Shown: positions 39,001 through 48,218 of the stretch, in pieces | Layout of the letters: the number at the start of each line of letters is the position of its first letter | How positions within the stretch are numbered: position 1 is the first letter of the stretch | DNA from: Pegoplata infirma | Taxonomy: Eukaryota; Arthropoda; Insecta; Diptera; Anthomyiidae | Length of the DNA stretch: 64,000 nt | Assembly: GCA_963921195.1 (NCBI GenBank) | Contig: OY992536.1 | Span: 90,749,007-90,813,006, forward strand | Reading direction: 5' to 3' | The notes under the pieces: model-generated | The model's input: the letters and a program-made list of their open reading frames with translations, nothing else | Told to the model about the DNA's origin: nothing | The model's database searches: none | Made by a program: the position numbers and the translations under genes

Positions 39001-39201
39001 TTTTGTATTTGCTTTTTTGGTTTTAGGCCCTTGAAAATTTTATAAAATGAAATATGTAAATAGAATCATTAAAATATGTACATATTATTGAAATTTTCAC
39101 CAACTTACAGCTCCATTTAATACCGCAGAGGCTGATGAGAGGACTGCTTGACTAATGGGATTTCCAATAGTTATATAACTTAAACTTTCACCCCAGGACA
39201 T
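24036..39201 (-). CDS. TMEM256: TMEM256/DUF423 family membrane protein (3 exons, 14.6-kb intron)
   Basis: Exon 1 39201-39109 (31 codons, ATG), exon 2 39029-38745 (95 codons), exon 3 24179-24036 (47 codons plus TAA); all joins are phase 0 with GTAAG donors and CAG/AAG acceptors, giving 173 residues. It belongs to the small TMEM256/DUF423 membrane family, whose molecular role is poorly known. Visible family features: LAGLSGASAVIMGAYGKHSL (about residue 66 onward), then FHFLHSFALLAMP, and after the long intron AAGCILFSGPMYYRAL, CGGFCLIAAWLSLIF; four hydrophobic segments are expected and seen. The exon 2/exon 3 join falls in the middle of the conserved domain (RRPVL to TGSLMAAG), so exon 3 is clearly part of this gene. 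Intron 1 is 79 bp; intron 2 (24180-38744) is 14,565 bp and full of foldbacks and MITEs. A possible poly(A) signal (minus-strand AATAAA) is at 23724-23729. Confidence 0.92.
24552..28240. mobile_element. 3.7-kb foldback with minisatellite (satC) outer arms
   Basis: Outer arms (24552-25200, 27690-28240) are tandem 21-bp units (AAAATTGTCCAAATATATTT) in opposite orientation. Inner arms (about 25217-26360 and 26570-27685) are inverted copies of 1.1 kb, with a centre near 26360-26570. Within each arm, ACCCATAAATGAACATGGGG-type segments repeat directly. This architecture, tandem repeats inside long inverted arms, is that of foldback (FB/Galileo-like) elements, but no transposase is present. Lies in intron 2 of the TMEM256 gene. 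Confidence 0.85.
28268..28998. repeat. Foldback of ~178-bp arms
   Basis: 28268-28446 and 28822-28998 are inverted copies (TATCCCGAAA end; AACCGGTTAAAGTTCGCAAT inner part). The 375-bp loop has no gene. Directly abuts the satC foldback. Confidence 0.8.
28999..30160. repeat. Inverted and tandem repeats around 29.1-30.1 kb
   Basis: CTTCAATTCTTAACCGATTT (29131) is inverted at about 29803 and again at 29942; the latter two are tandem copies of ~125 bp (29800-29925, 29930-30060), each with a C-rich run. The middle has an open frame 29440-29640 followed by GTAAGT (see findings). Confidence 0.6.
30161..31265 (+). repeat. Short degenerate array of CAATTGTATTTCAGAT motifs, split by a hAT MITE
   Basis: Motifs occur at 30161-30200 and 31110-31265; the hAT element at 30202-31102 interrupts the array. 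Confidence 0.55.
30202..31102. mobile_element. hAT-type MITE, AGAGTTGTCAA family, copy 2
   Basis: Same TIR and ACCGGTTTTT-rich subterminal region as 17296-18237, flanked by a perfect 8-bp duplication GAAATATT (30194-30201, 31103-31110). Length 901 bp. The interior differs from copy 1 and contains GAAATTCCACAAGAGGCGGT-like unique sequence. Confidence 0.88.
31644..32158. mobile_element. MITE with AGTTGTTTT-rich arms, copy 2
   Basis: Ends CACTCAAAAAATTATGACGG and CAATAATTTTCCAAGTG; same internal ACTACAAAA / AGTTGTTGTT motifs as copy 1. Confidence 0.6.
32159..32599. other. Intronic AT-rich sequence, no gene
   Basis: Contains inverted TTTTATTTTAAA-type segments with CTTACCACAAGAAAATAAAA (about 32309) pairing with TTTTATTTTCTTGTAGTAAG (about 32449), probably another small MITE. 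Nothing coding. Confidence 0.4.
32600..34240. mobile_element. hAT-type element with TAGGGCTGCCAG ends
   Basis: TIR TAGGGCTGCCAG / CTGGCAACCCTA, perfect 8-bp duplication GTCAGGAT (32592-32599, 34241-34248). Subterminal GCGGGACAA motifs are inverted. Carries the dispersed repeat at 32776-33296 and a region of GTAAAATTACAAA motifs (33360-33830). No transposase frame. Confidence 0.85.
32776..33296 (+). repeat. Dispersed fly repeat (TTAAATTCGGCCGTGCC family)
   Basis: Starts with GTGTTAAATTCGGCCGTGCC, contains ACAGACAGACGGACGGACAG and ends GGTTGGAGGGTATAAAAA. Same family as 13500-14150. Non-coding. Confidence 0.7.
34380..34990. repeat. Degenerate AT-rich minisatellite related to satC, with 190-bp duplication
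   Basis: Irregular ATACAAATGGAAATTTTTAA-type units. A block at about 34665-34800 recurs at about 34845-34985 (GGATATTTATGAATCATAAT marker). Confidence 0.65.
34991..36474. other. Intronic AT-rich sequence, no gene
   Basis: No protein-like frame. A short inverted pair (GAGAAACATAGAGGCGAAGG at about 36162 and CCTTCGCCTCTATGTTTCTC at about 36329) marks a small hairpin element of about 190 bp. The rest is low-complexity A/T. Confidence 0.5.
36475..37977. repeat. 1.5-kb foldback with long arms
   Basis: Ends AGCGCTCTAGTATGCGATTT and its complement at 37977. Arms 36475-37320 and 37330-37977 are inverted copies; the left arm is longer because of a nested MITE (36656-36818). Contains CTCCAATGGTGC and ACCGACCCCCAT segments in both orientations. 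Non-coding. Confidence 0.85.
36656..36818. mobile_element. Small MITE nested in the foldback arm
   Basis: Inverted ends GGTATTCAGAGTCTTGCT and AGCAAGACTCTGAATACC with inner CCAGCCCTGGCA / TGCCAGGGCTGG; absent from the opposite foldback arm, which proves later insertion. Confidence 0.8.
37978..38700 (+). repeat. satA minisatellite, plus orientation, degenerate
   Basis: About 20 diverged units between the foldback and exon 2 of TMEM256, ending about 45 bp before the exon 2 donor. Confidence 0.8.
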
Positions 39202-39512
39202 TGTAATAAATCGATTATAAGGTTTTTGGCAAAAAAAGTTTATTGATCTGTAGTGAAGCCACACAAAAACAAACGGTAAATATAAAATAATTAGAGTGCA
39301 AAAATATTCTTCTATTATTACAATAACAATAACTTCAACTGTGTCATCTTTTTATTTGACATGTACGAGGAAGAAGAAGATTTTTAGTAATATCCTGAAC
39401 CGTACAAAATGTAAATTCTTGGGGGGCCGAGTTAGAAGAGAGGAAGAAATTGCATCTTAATAAATGTCCATATTTTGATAACATTTTTCCGTATAGAATT
39501 TGATATACAAAT

Positions 39513-40019
39513 TAGAGATGAGCGCGTGAGTGATTTTCGACTCACACTCACTCACACTCACGACCAGAATATTTGAATCACGAACACTCACTCACGAGCA
39601 TATTTTTTCTAGTCACACTCACTCACAGTCACGTGAGTAAATTTAATACAACTCACACTCACGTGCACTCACGCAAGATTCACTCTTATTTATACAAAAA
39701 AAAATTAAAAACTAAAATTTCAAAATCTTTCAAATTTTTCAGTAAAATTTAAAGTTAAGTTAAATTTTACATTTTTATTTGCTTTTTTCGGTACAAAATC
39801 ATAAGTTAAGCCAAATTTTACAATTTTTTTTTGGTATGAAAGGAAATATGAAGAGAAAATAAATCACGCAAACTCACGCAAAAAAATCGACTCACGCACA
39901 CTCACTCACGCAATTTGTTTCTCCACTCACACTCACTCACGTGAGTAAAATTGAATTCAGTCACACTCACGCGTGAATCACGTGAATCACGCTCTAATCT
40001 GGTCATGTGCCCATCTCTA
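39513..40019. mobile_element. hAT-type MITE filled with CACTCA minisatellite
   Basis: TIR TAGAGATG / CATCTCTA with perfect 8-bp duplication ATACAAAT (39505-39512, 40020-40027). The interior is mostly ACTCACACTCACTCACG-type repeats in both orientations. Lies upstream of TMEM256 exon 1. Confidence 0.85.
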
Positions 40020-40789
40020 ATACAAATAGAGTTTTCTGAAAAGTATTTCGAAATTTTTTTAAAAACAAATGGAATTTTTTGAAATACAAATAGAAATTTT
40101 GGTTAAAGTGCACATTACGAGGCACAAATATTTTGGCAAAAAAAAAATATGCCACCCCATTTAGAATTAAAAAAGAAAAAACCCGAAATTAAAGTTTAAG
40201 GGGCTGGACCCTGGATGACCCTCTGGAGCCAAAAAAACCGCCCCACCCATCAACATGTATGTATGGGTACTCAAATGAAAGTTAATTTGCTTACGATTGC
40301 AAGTATGTATTTTTTGTGTGTATTTTAACAATATTGTACCCCCGAAATCTATTTTGGTATCATTCAGTTCATTAATTTCGCCATTCAGTAATTAACCCGA
40401 TAAAAGGCTTGATACACAAAAAAAACTTTATTAAGCGAAGCCGCTAAATTAATTTATGGAGTTAGTAATCCCTAAGCCCGGCCGAAGGCCGGCTACACCG
40501 AAAAAAAATTTAAGCAAAAAAAAATTTTTTTTAGGTGGACGTTTTTTTGAAAAAATCGCATCAGGACGGGTTTTTCAGACCTAGAGGGGCCCAGGGACCT
40601 AGTCCCCTTTATTTTTATTTTTTAATTAGCTTTAATTTAAGTACCCACAAACATGTACAGCTGCGGTCAAAAAAATAGGACCAGGATAAAACAAAATTTT
40701 CTTCGGTGTTTTTTTTTTAACAATTTAAACTTATGTCACTGAAAACGTGTCACAAGTTACTTACAAGAGTGTGAAACAATATTACATAA

Positions 40790-41212
40790 TAGTGCATTCA
40801 CATTGGCATCGAAACCCCGTATAACGAGGTTTCGTGCCAAACCTCATTTGAAAATACGTATTTTCCCATACAAATTGAAACCTTTTTGTTATGAGGTTTC
40901 AACGAATATATGATCGAAACCTTTTAAATTTCATAAAAGAAAATAAATTAAAGAAAGTGTCAAAAATAAAAAAATATAAATATTTAAATATTTTCATAAA
41001 AAATAGTTGAAATCAAAAAAAATATATAAAATATTGTAAACAACCGCGTAATTTAATTAAATGTGTGGGTTTAATGCCTGTTTGATCGCAAATTTTCTTC
41101 GGTGAATTCTGAAAACGCAATAAGTTTCAAAAATTTCAAGTGTGAACGGTAAAGTTTTCAAAATGAAAATACGTATTTTCAACGGGGTTTCGAGGCTAGT
41201 CTGAATGTACTA
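40790..41212. mobile_element. MITE, TAA target duplication, nested in left Tc1 repeat
   Basis: Ends TAGTGCATTCACA / TGTACTA-type with inner GAAACCCCG / CGGGGTTTC, flanked by TAA (40787-40789, 41213-41215). The TWA duplication suggests PIF/Harbinger; superfamily not certain. Confidence 0.65.
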
Positions 41213-41371
41213 TAAGAAAAGCCTAATATGGTTTTTTATATCATTAAAAATTTTCAGAGTTTTTAAAAAAACTTCAAAAAGACTCAGTCAAAAAAATAGC
41301 ACCACAGTACTTTTTGTATTAAAATTAAATTCTTAAATTTGAAAAACGAATGGATTATGAATTCAGTATTA

Positions 41372-41925
41372 GCTGTGTTCGCGAACTCAATAATTTGTAC
41401 GAATTTGTACAAATTATCACGAATTTTGTATAAAAGTCGTTCGCGTACTTTAAAAACCCAGTAACGAGAGAGAAAATGAGAGAAAAAAGTGACAGTTCTA
41501 TTTTAGAAACTTGCAAGTTTTTACTGGATAAATTTTTGTCAGCAAGAATTATCAATCACAAAAAAACATATGTTTTAAAAACATATGAATATATTTTTGT
41601 AAACAAAATACAAAATATTCTGTAGTTACATTTTTGTGTAAAAAATATGATTAAATATCAACGAATGATTAAAGAAAATACATCCTAAAATTAAATTTCT
41701 TTTATTAACAAGTTAAAAAATATATACCATCAAATTAAAAATTTACAAATAAATTGAAAATTTTTTTATAAGCTGATTTAAATCAGCTGTTTAACTAACT
41801 TGCAAATGTTTACGGATTTCTGTTCGCGTACTTTTTAAAATTTTTCCCTTTTAAGAGCGATTTCTTTTTTACTCTCTAAAATTTTGTTGCTTGATAATTT
41901 TTACTGGGAAAGTACGCAAACAGAC
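41372..41925. mobile_element. PIF/Harbinger-like MITE, copy 1
   Basis: Ends GCTGTGTTCGCGAACT and AGTACGCAAACAGAC, flanked by TTA on both sides. Internal GTTCGCGTACTTT motifs. Copy 2, in opposite orientation, is at 48219-48770. Confidence 0.75.
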
Positions 41926-41948
41926 TTATTGTTGTGATATCTTTAAAT

Positions 41949-42468
41949 TAGTGCCTACGGTCAGTACCGTAGTACCGGGAATACCGGTATTCCCGGTTCT
42001 CGGTATTACCGGGAAATGGTACCGGTTTCCCGGTTCTTAATTCATTCCCGGTATTGCCGGGAATACCGGTATTCCCGGTTCCGGTTCTGACGGTATTCCC
42101 GGTACTACCGGTATGTATATTTTGTAAAATTTTGTACAATTAAAATTTTTTCTTTGCTTTTACCATAAAAAATACAAAAAGTGTGAAAAACACCATTTCT
42201 ATTTTATTTTTTTAATTTAAGAAAAAATAGTTTCATGATTTTTAAATAATTTTACAAACACAACTAAATATTGCTGAAATACTGATTAAATAGTGTAATT
42301 TAAATATTTTATGGTATGGTATTTTTTTGGTTTTTGAGAACCGGTACCAGGATCAGAACCGGGAATACCGGTATTCCCGGGAATATATCTAGAACCGGGA
42401 AACCGGTTCCAGAACCGGGAATACCGGTATTCCCGGGAATACCGAGAACCGGGAAATGGGGGGCACTA
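41949..42468. mobile_element. hAT-type MITE rich in ACCGGGAATACCGGT palindromes
   Basis: TIR TAGTGCC / GGCACTA, perfect 8-bp duplication CTTTAAAT (41941-41948, 42469-42476). Both subterminal regions consist of ACCGGGAATACCGGTATTCC-type palindromes; the middle is AT-rich. Confidence 0.85.
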
Positions 42469-42529
42469 CTTTAAATAATAAAAAAAAAAATTGTCGAGTG
42501 CTCATTGTTGACAATTACCTCTGTACAAC

Positions 42530-43490
42530 GTTATTGTACCGAATTCACGAGATCTTGGGATCTTTTATTCGAAATTGAGTTCCAGATTTGCTGAACAGCC
42601 ACCCAAAGGGCTTCATTACAAGTTGGTTGTATTCGAGACACTCCCTTCTCTATATCTGTCCATTAACTATCGATTTGATCTAGGTGTGGGGACTGACCAG
42701 GCCATTCCATCACGTGTACTTTATTGTCCAGAACCAATTTTTTGCCAATTTCCCGTCATGCTTTAGGTAATTGACGTGCTAAAAGACCTAAATTAGTGGC
42801 ATTTGCTCAGAAACTTATGGTAACATTACTTTCTGGAGGATATAAACGTTAAGTATATATCCACGATTGTCCTAGTCCAATATGTGAGCCATGGCCCAAT
42901 ATATGAACCCCACTCCACAGTAGGAAAATATCCCCCACACCATAAGAACCATTTTAAGTTATTTTTATTTCGAATTTTGGATTGAAATCCGTGTTATAAG
43001 GTCTTCTGACATAGGTATGTAATCCCATATCTCCAAATAAAACTACAATGGATTCATTTGTCCATAGAACATTGATCCACTTTTAAGCTGGTCATTCTGA
43101 GTTACTGTTAGCAAACTTCAAACGACTTGCAGCATGCTTAAGTGAGAGTAGGGGCACTTTTTCGAATCTACAAGCGTTAATGTTGTTGTTTTGTAATCTT
43201 TGACGAACATTTTCAGCATTTGCTGTCCTTTCTTAGCTCTAGAGCTGCCGTAAATGGGGCCTTCTTCCATTGTCTTTACGAACACCTAAACACTTATGGT
43301 GACAAACGTCGCTTGTGACTAAGTTTTTCAAGCTCTAAAGTTAATTTTGTTGAATTTTCAATCATTTTATAAGCGCATCCAACTAATTTTCCTGTTTCAG
43401 AATATGGTCTATGTTCAGAAATTATATTTTTTACAAAAGCACGTTTTTGAGGAGTGTAATGCTATCCACGTCCTATTTTTATGAAAATAA
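42530..43490 (-). pseudogene. Decayed Tc1-like transposase
   Basis: On the minus strand, broken frames resemble Tc1 transposases in order: an HTH-like stretch (HYTPQKRAFVKNIISEHRPY), then LKHAASRLKFANSN-type text, a catalytic-core segment with SIVVLFGD, MVWGIFSYCGVG, and a degraded C-terminal WPGQSP-like block. Many stops and frameshifts interrupt it. It is in the expected position between the IR/DR ends and belongs to the 40658-47935 element. Not functional. Confidence 0.8.
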
Positions 43491-43546
43491 ACATCAAATT
43501 TTGTAATGAATTAATTTCTTTATAAATAAAAACTATCTTCCTTTAG

Positions 43547-43582
43547 TCAGTCTTGTACTATCGTTTGATACGTATGGTCGTG
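43547..43582 (+). promoter_or_regulatory. Internal LINE promoter: Inr plus DPE
   Basis: The element begins with TCAGTC (matches the insect initiator TCAKTY, A at 43549). At +28 to +33 is GGTCGT, a full match to the downstream promoter element RGWYVT. This is the known TATA-less promoter layout of jockey-type LINEs. Confidence 0.8.
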
Positions 43583-43733
43583 ATTTGCGTTGTTGCTTTG
43601 AATTTAAGTTTAAAACGTTTACAGCTATTTTTTCTTATTCTTTAATAACAAAAAATAACTTAATAAAAAAAAAAATAAAAACAAAATTAAACGTGTGCGA
43701 GGAGATGATGTTTCTGCCTCTTCTAGGCATAAC

Positions 43734-44825
43734 ATGAGTAAAAAAAATAAGCCAAACAGTTCTCAGAGAACTGAAAATCAAAACTATTTTGCCCCTTTGC
43801 AAACAATAGAAGATCTCGATGATGAAGCTGTTATCGAAAAAACTGTTAAAGTTAATATACCACCTATAACAATATTAAAATGCAAAATAGAGCAAGTACA
43901 TGAAGTATGCAGAATATTAAAAATAACACAATATTCAATTCGTAAAATATCCATTGGGTTAAAACTATTTTGCACCAATAAAAACGATTTTGATGCAGTG
44001 TGTGATGCACTAACAAATAAATTTCAGCATGAATATTTTACATATGCTTCGAAAAATGAAAAACCTGTCAAAGCTGTGCTCTTAGGGCTTGAGAAAACCG
44101 ATCCAGCAGTTGTAAAAGCTCGTCTCATAGCGTTGGGACTAAAATGTACTGATGTCAAAATAATTACAAAAGATAGAGACAACATCGAACAAGTAATTTT
44201 TGTAGTTTACTTTGAACGTAAATCCATCACGATTAAGGAATTGAGGCAAAACTACTCAGCCTTAAACTATATAAAAGTCAGATGGGAATATCAAAAACCC
44301 AACAGATCCAATTTGACTCAGTGCTATAACTGTCAGATGTTCGGTCACGGCTCTAGTCGCTGTAAAGTCAAAACGTTTTGTGCCAAATGTGCAGGGAGCC
44401 ATAAAACAACGGAGTGTGATGCAACTTTCGAGAAATGTGCCAACTGCAATGGTACACATAAAGCTATGTCGCCTGAATGTCCAAGTAGAGGAACCTACAT
44501 TCAAATTAGGCAACGTGTTCAACCCAGGAGACCCAACCAAAGAACTCCTCAATTTAGAAATACAAATTATAATTCTAATTTCCCAAACACACGAACTAGC
44601 AGTTCGGGTAACAACCAAGCCTATAACCAACATTTTATCAATGATAATGTTAATAACACCAACGATAATGTTAATAACACCAATAACAATAATAACAATT
44701 TGTTTTCTTTTGAGGAAATCAAAAACCTTACGTTTGAATTAATCTCTAATTTGAAGAGTTGTAAATCTCGCGAAGACCAGTTCAAGGTAGTTACTGACCT
44801 TGCCTGCAAATTCCTTTTTCAATGA
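43734..44825 (+). CDS. LINE ORF1, gag-like nucleic-acid-binding protein
   Basis: 363 residues from the first in-frame ATG (43734); an earlier out-of-frame ATG pair at 43705 opens a short frame. The C-terminal half has three cysteine knuckles in series: CYNCQMFGHGSSRC, then CAKCAGSHKTTEC and CANCNGTHKAMSPEC, the usual pattern in jockey/I-clade ORF1 proteins that coat the element RNA. An asparagine-rich low-complexity tract follows (NDNVNNTN repeats). No stop or frameshift is seen. The stop overlaps the ORF2 start (ATGA). Confidence 0.9.
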   Translation: MSKKNKPNSSQRTENQNYFAPLQTIEDLDDEAVIEKTVKVNIPPITILKCKIEQVHEVCRILKITQYSIRKISIGLKLFCTNKNDFDAVCDALTNKFQHEYFTYASKNEKPVKAVLLGLEKTDPAVVKARLIALGLKCTDVKIITKDRDNIEQVIFVVYFERKSITIKELRQNYSALNYIKVRWEYQKPNRSNLTQCYNCQMFGHGSSRCKVKTFCAKCAGSHKTTECDATFEKCANCNGTHKAMSPECPSRGTYIQIRQRVQPRRPNQRTPQFRNTNYNSNFPNTRTSSSGNNQAYNQHFINDNVNNTNDNVNNTNNNNNNLFSFEEIKNLTFELISNLKSCKSREDQFKVVTDLACKFLFQ

Positions 44826-47409
44826 GTAATAATATAAAGATAATATCATGGAATGCCCGTGGCATTCGTACAAAAAAAGATGAGCTTTTCCAGTTTCTGG
44901 AAAATTCTGATGTTGACATTTGTTTATTATGCGAAACATGGCTAAATAACAAATTTTCCATAAGACACCAAAACTTCTATTGTTATAGGTACGATCGGCA
45001 ACAAGGCAGAGGTGGTGGTGTAGCAATATTGATTAAAAAAAATATACGTCACCAGCTATTACCTTTACAAACTACTACTCTTATTGAAAATATCGGAATA
45101 AAAATATCTACTGGTAATGACTTTATCAACATTTATTCATGCTATTTCCCTGGTGGATCAGCAGGAAGCGACAATACTCGAAAACAGTTATTTATATCTG
45201 ATATTCGTAAGTTAACTAGTTCAAACGAAAAATATATACTAGGGGGCGATTTTAATAGTAGACACATTTACTGGGGTTGTCAAAGAAATAATTGTTGGGG
45301 AAATATATTATATAGTAAACTGCAATTAAACCAAACACAAATAGTCTTTCCTCATGAACACACATATATTCCTGCCGATCCAAACAAGCAGCCATCTACT
45401 TTAGATTTTTACTTAACTAACGTTTCGCAAAATATGTCAGCTGTTAGAGTCATAAATGACCTAAGCTCCGACCATCTGCCAATTAGCAGTGTTATAAATA
45501 TGGAATATGAAATTGCAGACAATCTTTATTACGTTTTTTCCAAAGCTAAATGGAATCGTTACGCTAAATATATAAACAGAAATCTCCCAGCATCTGAAGA
45601 TATAACCGAAATAACAAATAGTAGCCAGGTTGATAATATGGTTAATGTGTTCAGTAACACCATAAAAATGGCAATCGATGACAGCGTACCCAAAAAAAGT
45701 ATAAATCCTACAATCAAACCTTTGCCCAATAACATTAAATCAATGATACGATTAAGGAATCTATTTAGGCGAAACTGGAAGCGCTACAGAGACCTACATG
45801 ACCACCAACAAATGTCACGTTTAAACAAAAACATTGCAGCCGAAATTCACCAATTCAGAAATATTTCATGGAACAACATGCTGTCTACTTTAGATAAATC
45901 TTCCTCCGCTTTTTGGAAAACGTCAAAATTACTCAAAAGGAAATCCAAATGCATTCCAATCCTAAAACACAACAACGTTGTTTGCTTCACACAACAGGAG
46001 AAAAGTGAAATGTTGGCTCAAACTTTCAAATTAAATCATACTGTTTCAACACATCTTAGTGATGTCTCAACGATTACAGAGGTGGACGACGTCGCAAACC
46101 AAATTCGATCCATTAATCCAAGCTCACAAAATAGATACCTGTTAACACGGGGAAAAACTATTGATATATTAAAAAGTCTTAAAAATAAAAAATCTCCCGG
46201 GTTAGCCTTAAGTTGTGCTATTTTCCCCAATCATGGAAAATGTCTAAAACAATTCCAATTCTTAAGCCAAACAAACCGCCTAATTCGCCAAATTCGTATA
46301 GACCAATTAGCTTGCTTTCTTCTATAAGCAAAGTGCTAGAAAAAATAATTAAAGAACAATTAGTTGAATTTATTGATAATCACAGTATTCTTCCATCCCA
46401 ACAATATGGGTTTAGAAAGGAACACAACACCTCTCAACCGTTATTAAAAATCAGAAAATTAGTCAAAAATAATTTTCAGAATGGCTTATCTACGGGAATG
46501 GTCCTCTTAGATATAAAATCAGCATTTGACTCGGTTTGGCATAACGGGCTCATTTTTAAAATGAACAGATTCAACTTCCCCATAGAGGTTACAAAAATCA
46601 TCCAAAGCTTCCTTTCTAACAGGTCGTTCAATGTTTATCTAGGTAATACTTATTCACAAGAAATAAATATAACTGCGGGGTGCCCCCAAGGGTCTTGTCT
46701 CTCGCCCATCTTATACAACATCTTCACTGCTGACATCCCAACGTTTCCCGACTGTGTTACATCAATATTTGCAGATGACACGTCAATACTCTGTTCAGAT
46801 GCCTTTGCAACAAATGTTATATCTAGCCTACAATCAGCTCTATCTGAATTACAGAATTATTTCAATAAATGGAATATTTTAGTTAATCCTGAAAAAACCC
46901 AGGCCATTTATTTTACGAGAAAACGTAAAGAGTGCTTTATTCCTCAAAGCCCTCTTCAATTCTTAAGCCACGATATTAATTGGGAAGACAACGTTAAGTA
47001 CCTAGGAGTTGTACTCGATACTAAACTAAACTTTAACCATCACATACCCTATCTGGTAAACAAAATCAACAAATTTACGAGAATATTGTATCCGCTTATA
47101 AGCAGAAACTCCGAACTAAATATTGAAAACAAAAAAATGATTATTAAAGCAATATTTCATCCCATAATGTTTTACGGTTGTGCAGTATGGTCCACGTCCG
47201 CAAAATGCCACTTAAGCAAACTACAGGTAGCACAAAATAAGCTACTAAAAATGATATTCAAACTACCATGGCACTACTCCACCCGACGTTTGCATGCACT
47301 AGCAAATTTCGAGCTCTTATATGATAAAATTGATCGACTGACACAAAATTTCAACAGGAGATGTGAATTCTCACAATACTCCCATATTAATGAACTTATT
47401 TCAGCATAA
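44822..47409 (+). pseudogene. LINE ORF2, APE endonuclease plus reverse transcriptase, frameshifted by deletion
   Basis: Starts at ATG 44822, overlapping the ORF1 stop. First segment 44822 to about 46205: APE-type endonuclease (SWNARGI, LLCETWL, ILGGDFNSRH, SSDHLP near the end of the domain) and linker up to KNKKSPG. The frame then shifts; the second segment, about 46213-47409, resumes at CYFPQSWKMSKTIPILKP and continues through RT motifs (PISLLSS, LLDIKSAFDSVWH, GCPQGSCLSPILYN, SIFADDTSI, KYLGVVLD). Family members have roughly 30 further residues between KSPG and the FPQSWK block, so about 80-100 bases appear lost there, with loss of frame. Most of the rest is intact. Not expected to give an active polymerase. 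Confidence 0.9.
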
Positions 47410-47937
47410 TTTTATCTTAACTACTTTAGCTTCCTTTTATCTTATAAACTCATGTTTCACAAAGGTTTTTGTATCTTTTTTTCCTCCAATTATTAAAATA
47501 GAACAAAATGTACATATGTAAATAATACTAATTTAAAATTTATTATTAAGTAGAATAGGAACAAATGTTCTTAAACTCTTTACTACTTTAAGTCAAATGT
47601 AAATAATATTAATATTATATGAAATAAAAATGAAATTGAAATCTTCCTTTAGTATTTAACACTTTTATTTTAATAATTTAAACAATATTAATTTTTTAAT
47701 GAAATTTTTTTATTCGGTGCTATTTTATTGACTGCACTGATTCAGAGTTTTTTTAAAATATCGATCATTAAAAAAGAACCGTCCACAATTTTTGGAAAAA
47801 GTAAAAACATTTAAGGGGTATATACTTAGTACAAGAGTATTACATATTTACTTTAAACGAATACACACATAATATTTTGTTTTAATTGGATGAATAGAGA
47901 TTTTGTCATTGGTGCTATTTTTTTGACCGGCACTGTA

Positions 47938-48218
47938 AGTGGACATGGCGGTTTTTTGGCTCCAGGGCCCAGCCCCCTTAAATTTTAATTTCGGTTTTTT
48001 TCTTTTTTAATTCCAGAGGGGGTCCAATTTTTTTCCTCCCCAAAATATTTGTGCCCCGTAAAGTGCACTTTTGCCCAGTTTTCCGTATAGAAAAGTTCTC
48101 GGATTTTTTTTTTCGTATAGAAAAATTCCAAATTTGTAAAAAGAATTTTCGTATAAAAAATCCGGCGATTTCGAGATATTTTTTCGTGCAGAAAATTTTT
48201 AAGATTCTGAAACACTAA
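47938..48218 (-). repeat. satA remnants and foldback arm right of the Tc1 nest
   Basis: After the foldback arm, 48073-48215 contains four or five degenerate satA units in minus orientation (TTTTTCGTATAGAAAAATTC). A further fragment sits at 48776-48815 beyond the MITE. Confidence 0.6.

Larger units (their letters stand above)
43548..47640 (+). mobile_element. Jockey-clade LINE, full-length with internal deletion
   Basis: Flanked by a 13-bp direct duplication ATCTTCCTTTAGT (43535-43547 and 47641-47653), so both ends are intact. The 5' end carries an initiator and DPE promoter; two frames follow (ORF1 gag-like, ORF2 endonuclease plus RT); the 3' end is A-rich with AATAAA at 47623-47628. A deletion in ORF2 makes it defective. 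The good coding preservation and clean duplication suggest a rather recent insertion into the old Tc1 element. Confidence 0.93.
40658..47935 (-). mobile_element. Tc1-like transposon with IR/DR ends, heavily nested
   Basis: Outer ends CAGCTGCGGTCAAAAAAATA and its counterpart TATTTTTTTGACCGGCACTG, flanked by TA (40656-40657, 47936-47937). An inner copy of the same motif occurs on each side (about 41282-41305 and 47712-47735), giving ~225-bp terminal repeats with two direct repeats each once the 423-bp MITE in the left repeat is removed. This IR/DR layout is typical of Tc1-clade elements. Holds MITEs at 40790-41212, 41372-41925 and 41949-42468 and the LINE at 43548-47640. Confidence 0.85.
40105..48072. 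repeat. Foldback interrupted by a Tc1-like element
   Basis: Arms 40105-40250 and 47945-48072 are inverted copies (AAAGTGCACATTACGAGG; GGCACAAATATTTTGG). Without the Tc1 insertion the element would be about 0.7 kb. Contains GGCTCCAGGGCCCAGCCCCC-like GC-rich sequence in the right arm. Confidence 0.75.

Noticed and set aside
42575..42766. Plus-strand frame over the Tc1 remnant
   Set aside because: Antisense to the decayed transposase, which explains its composition.
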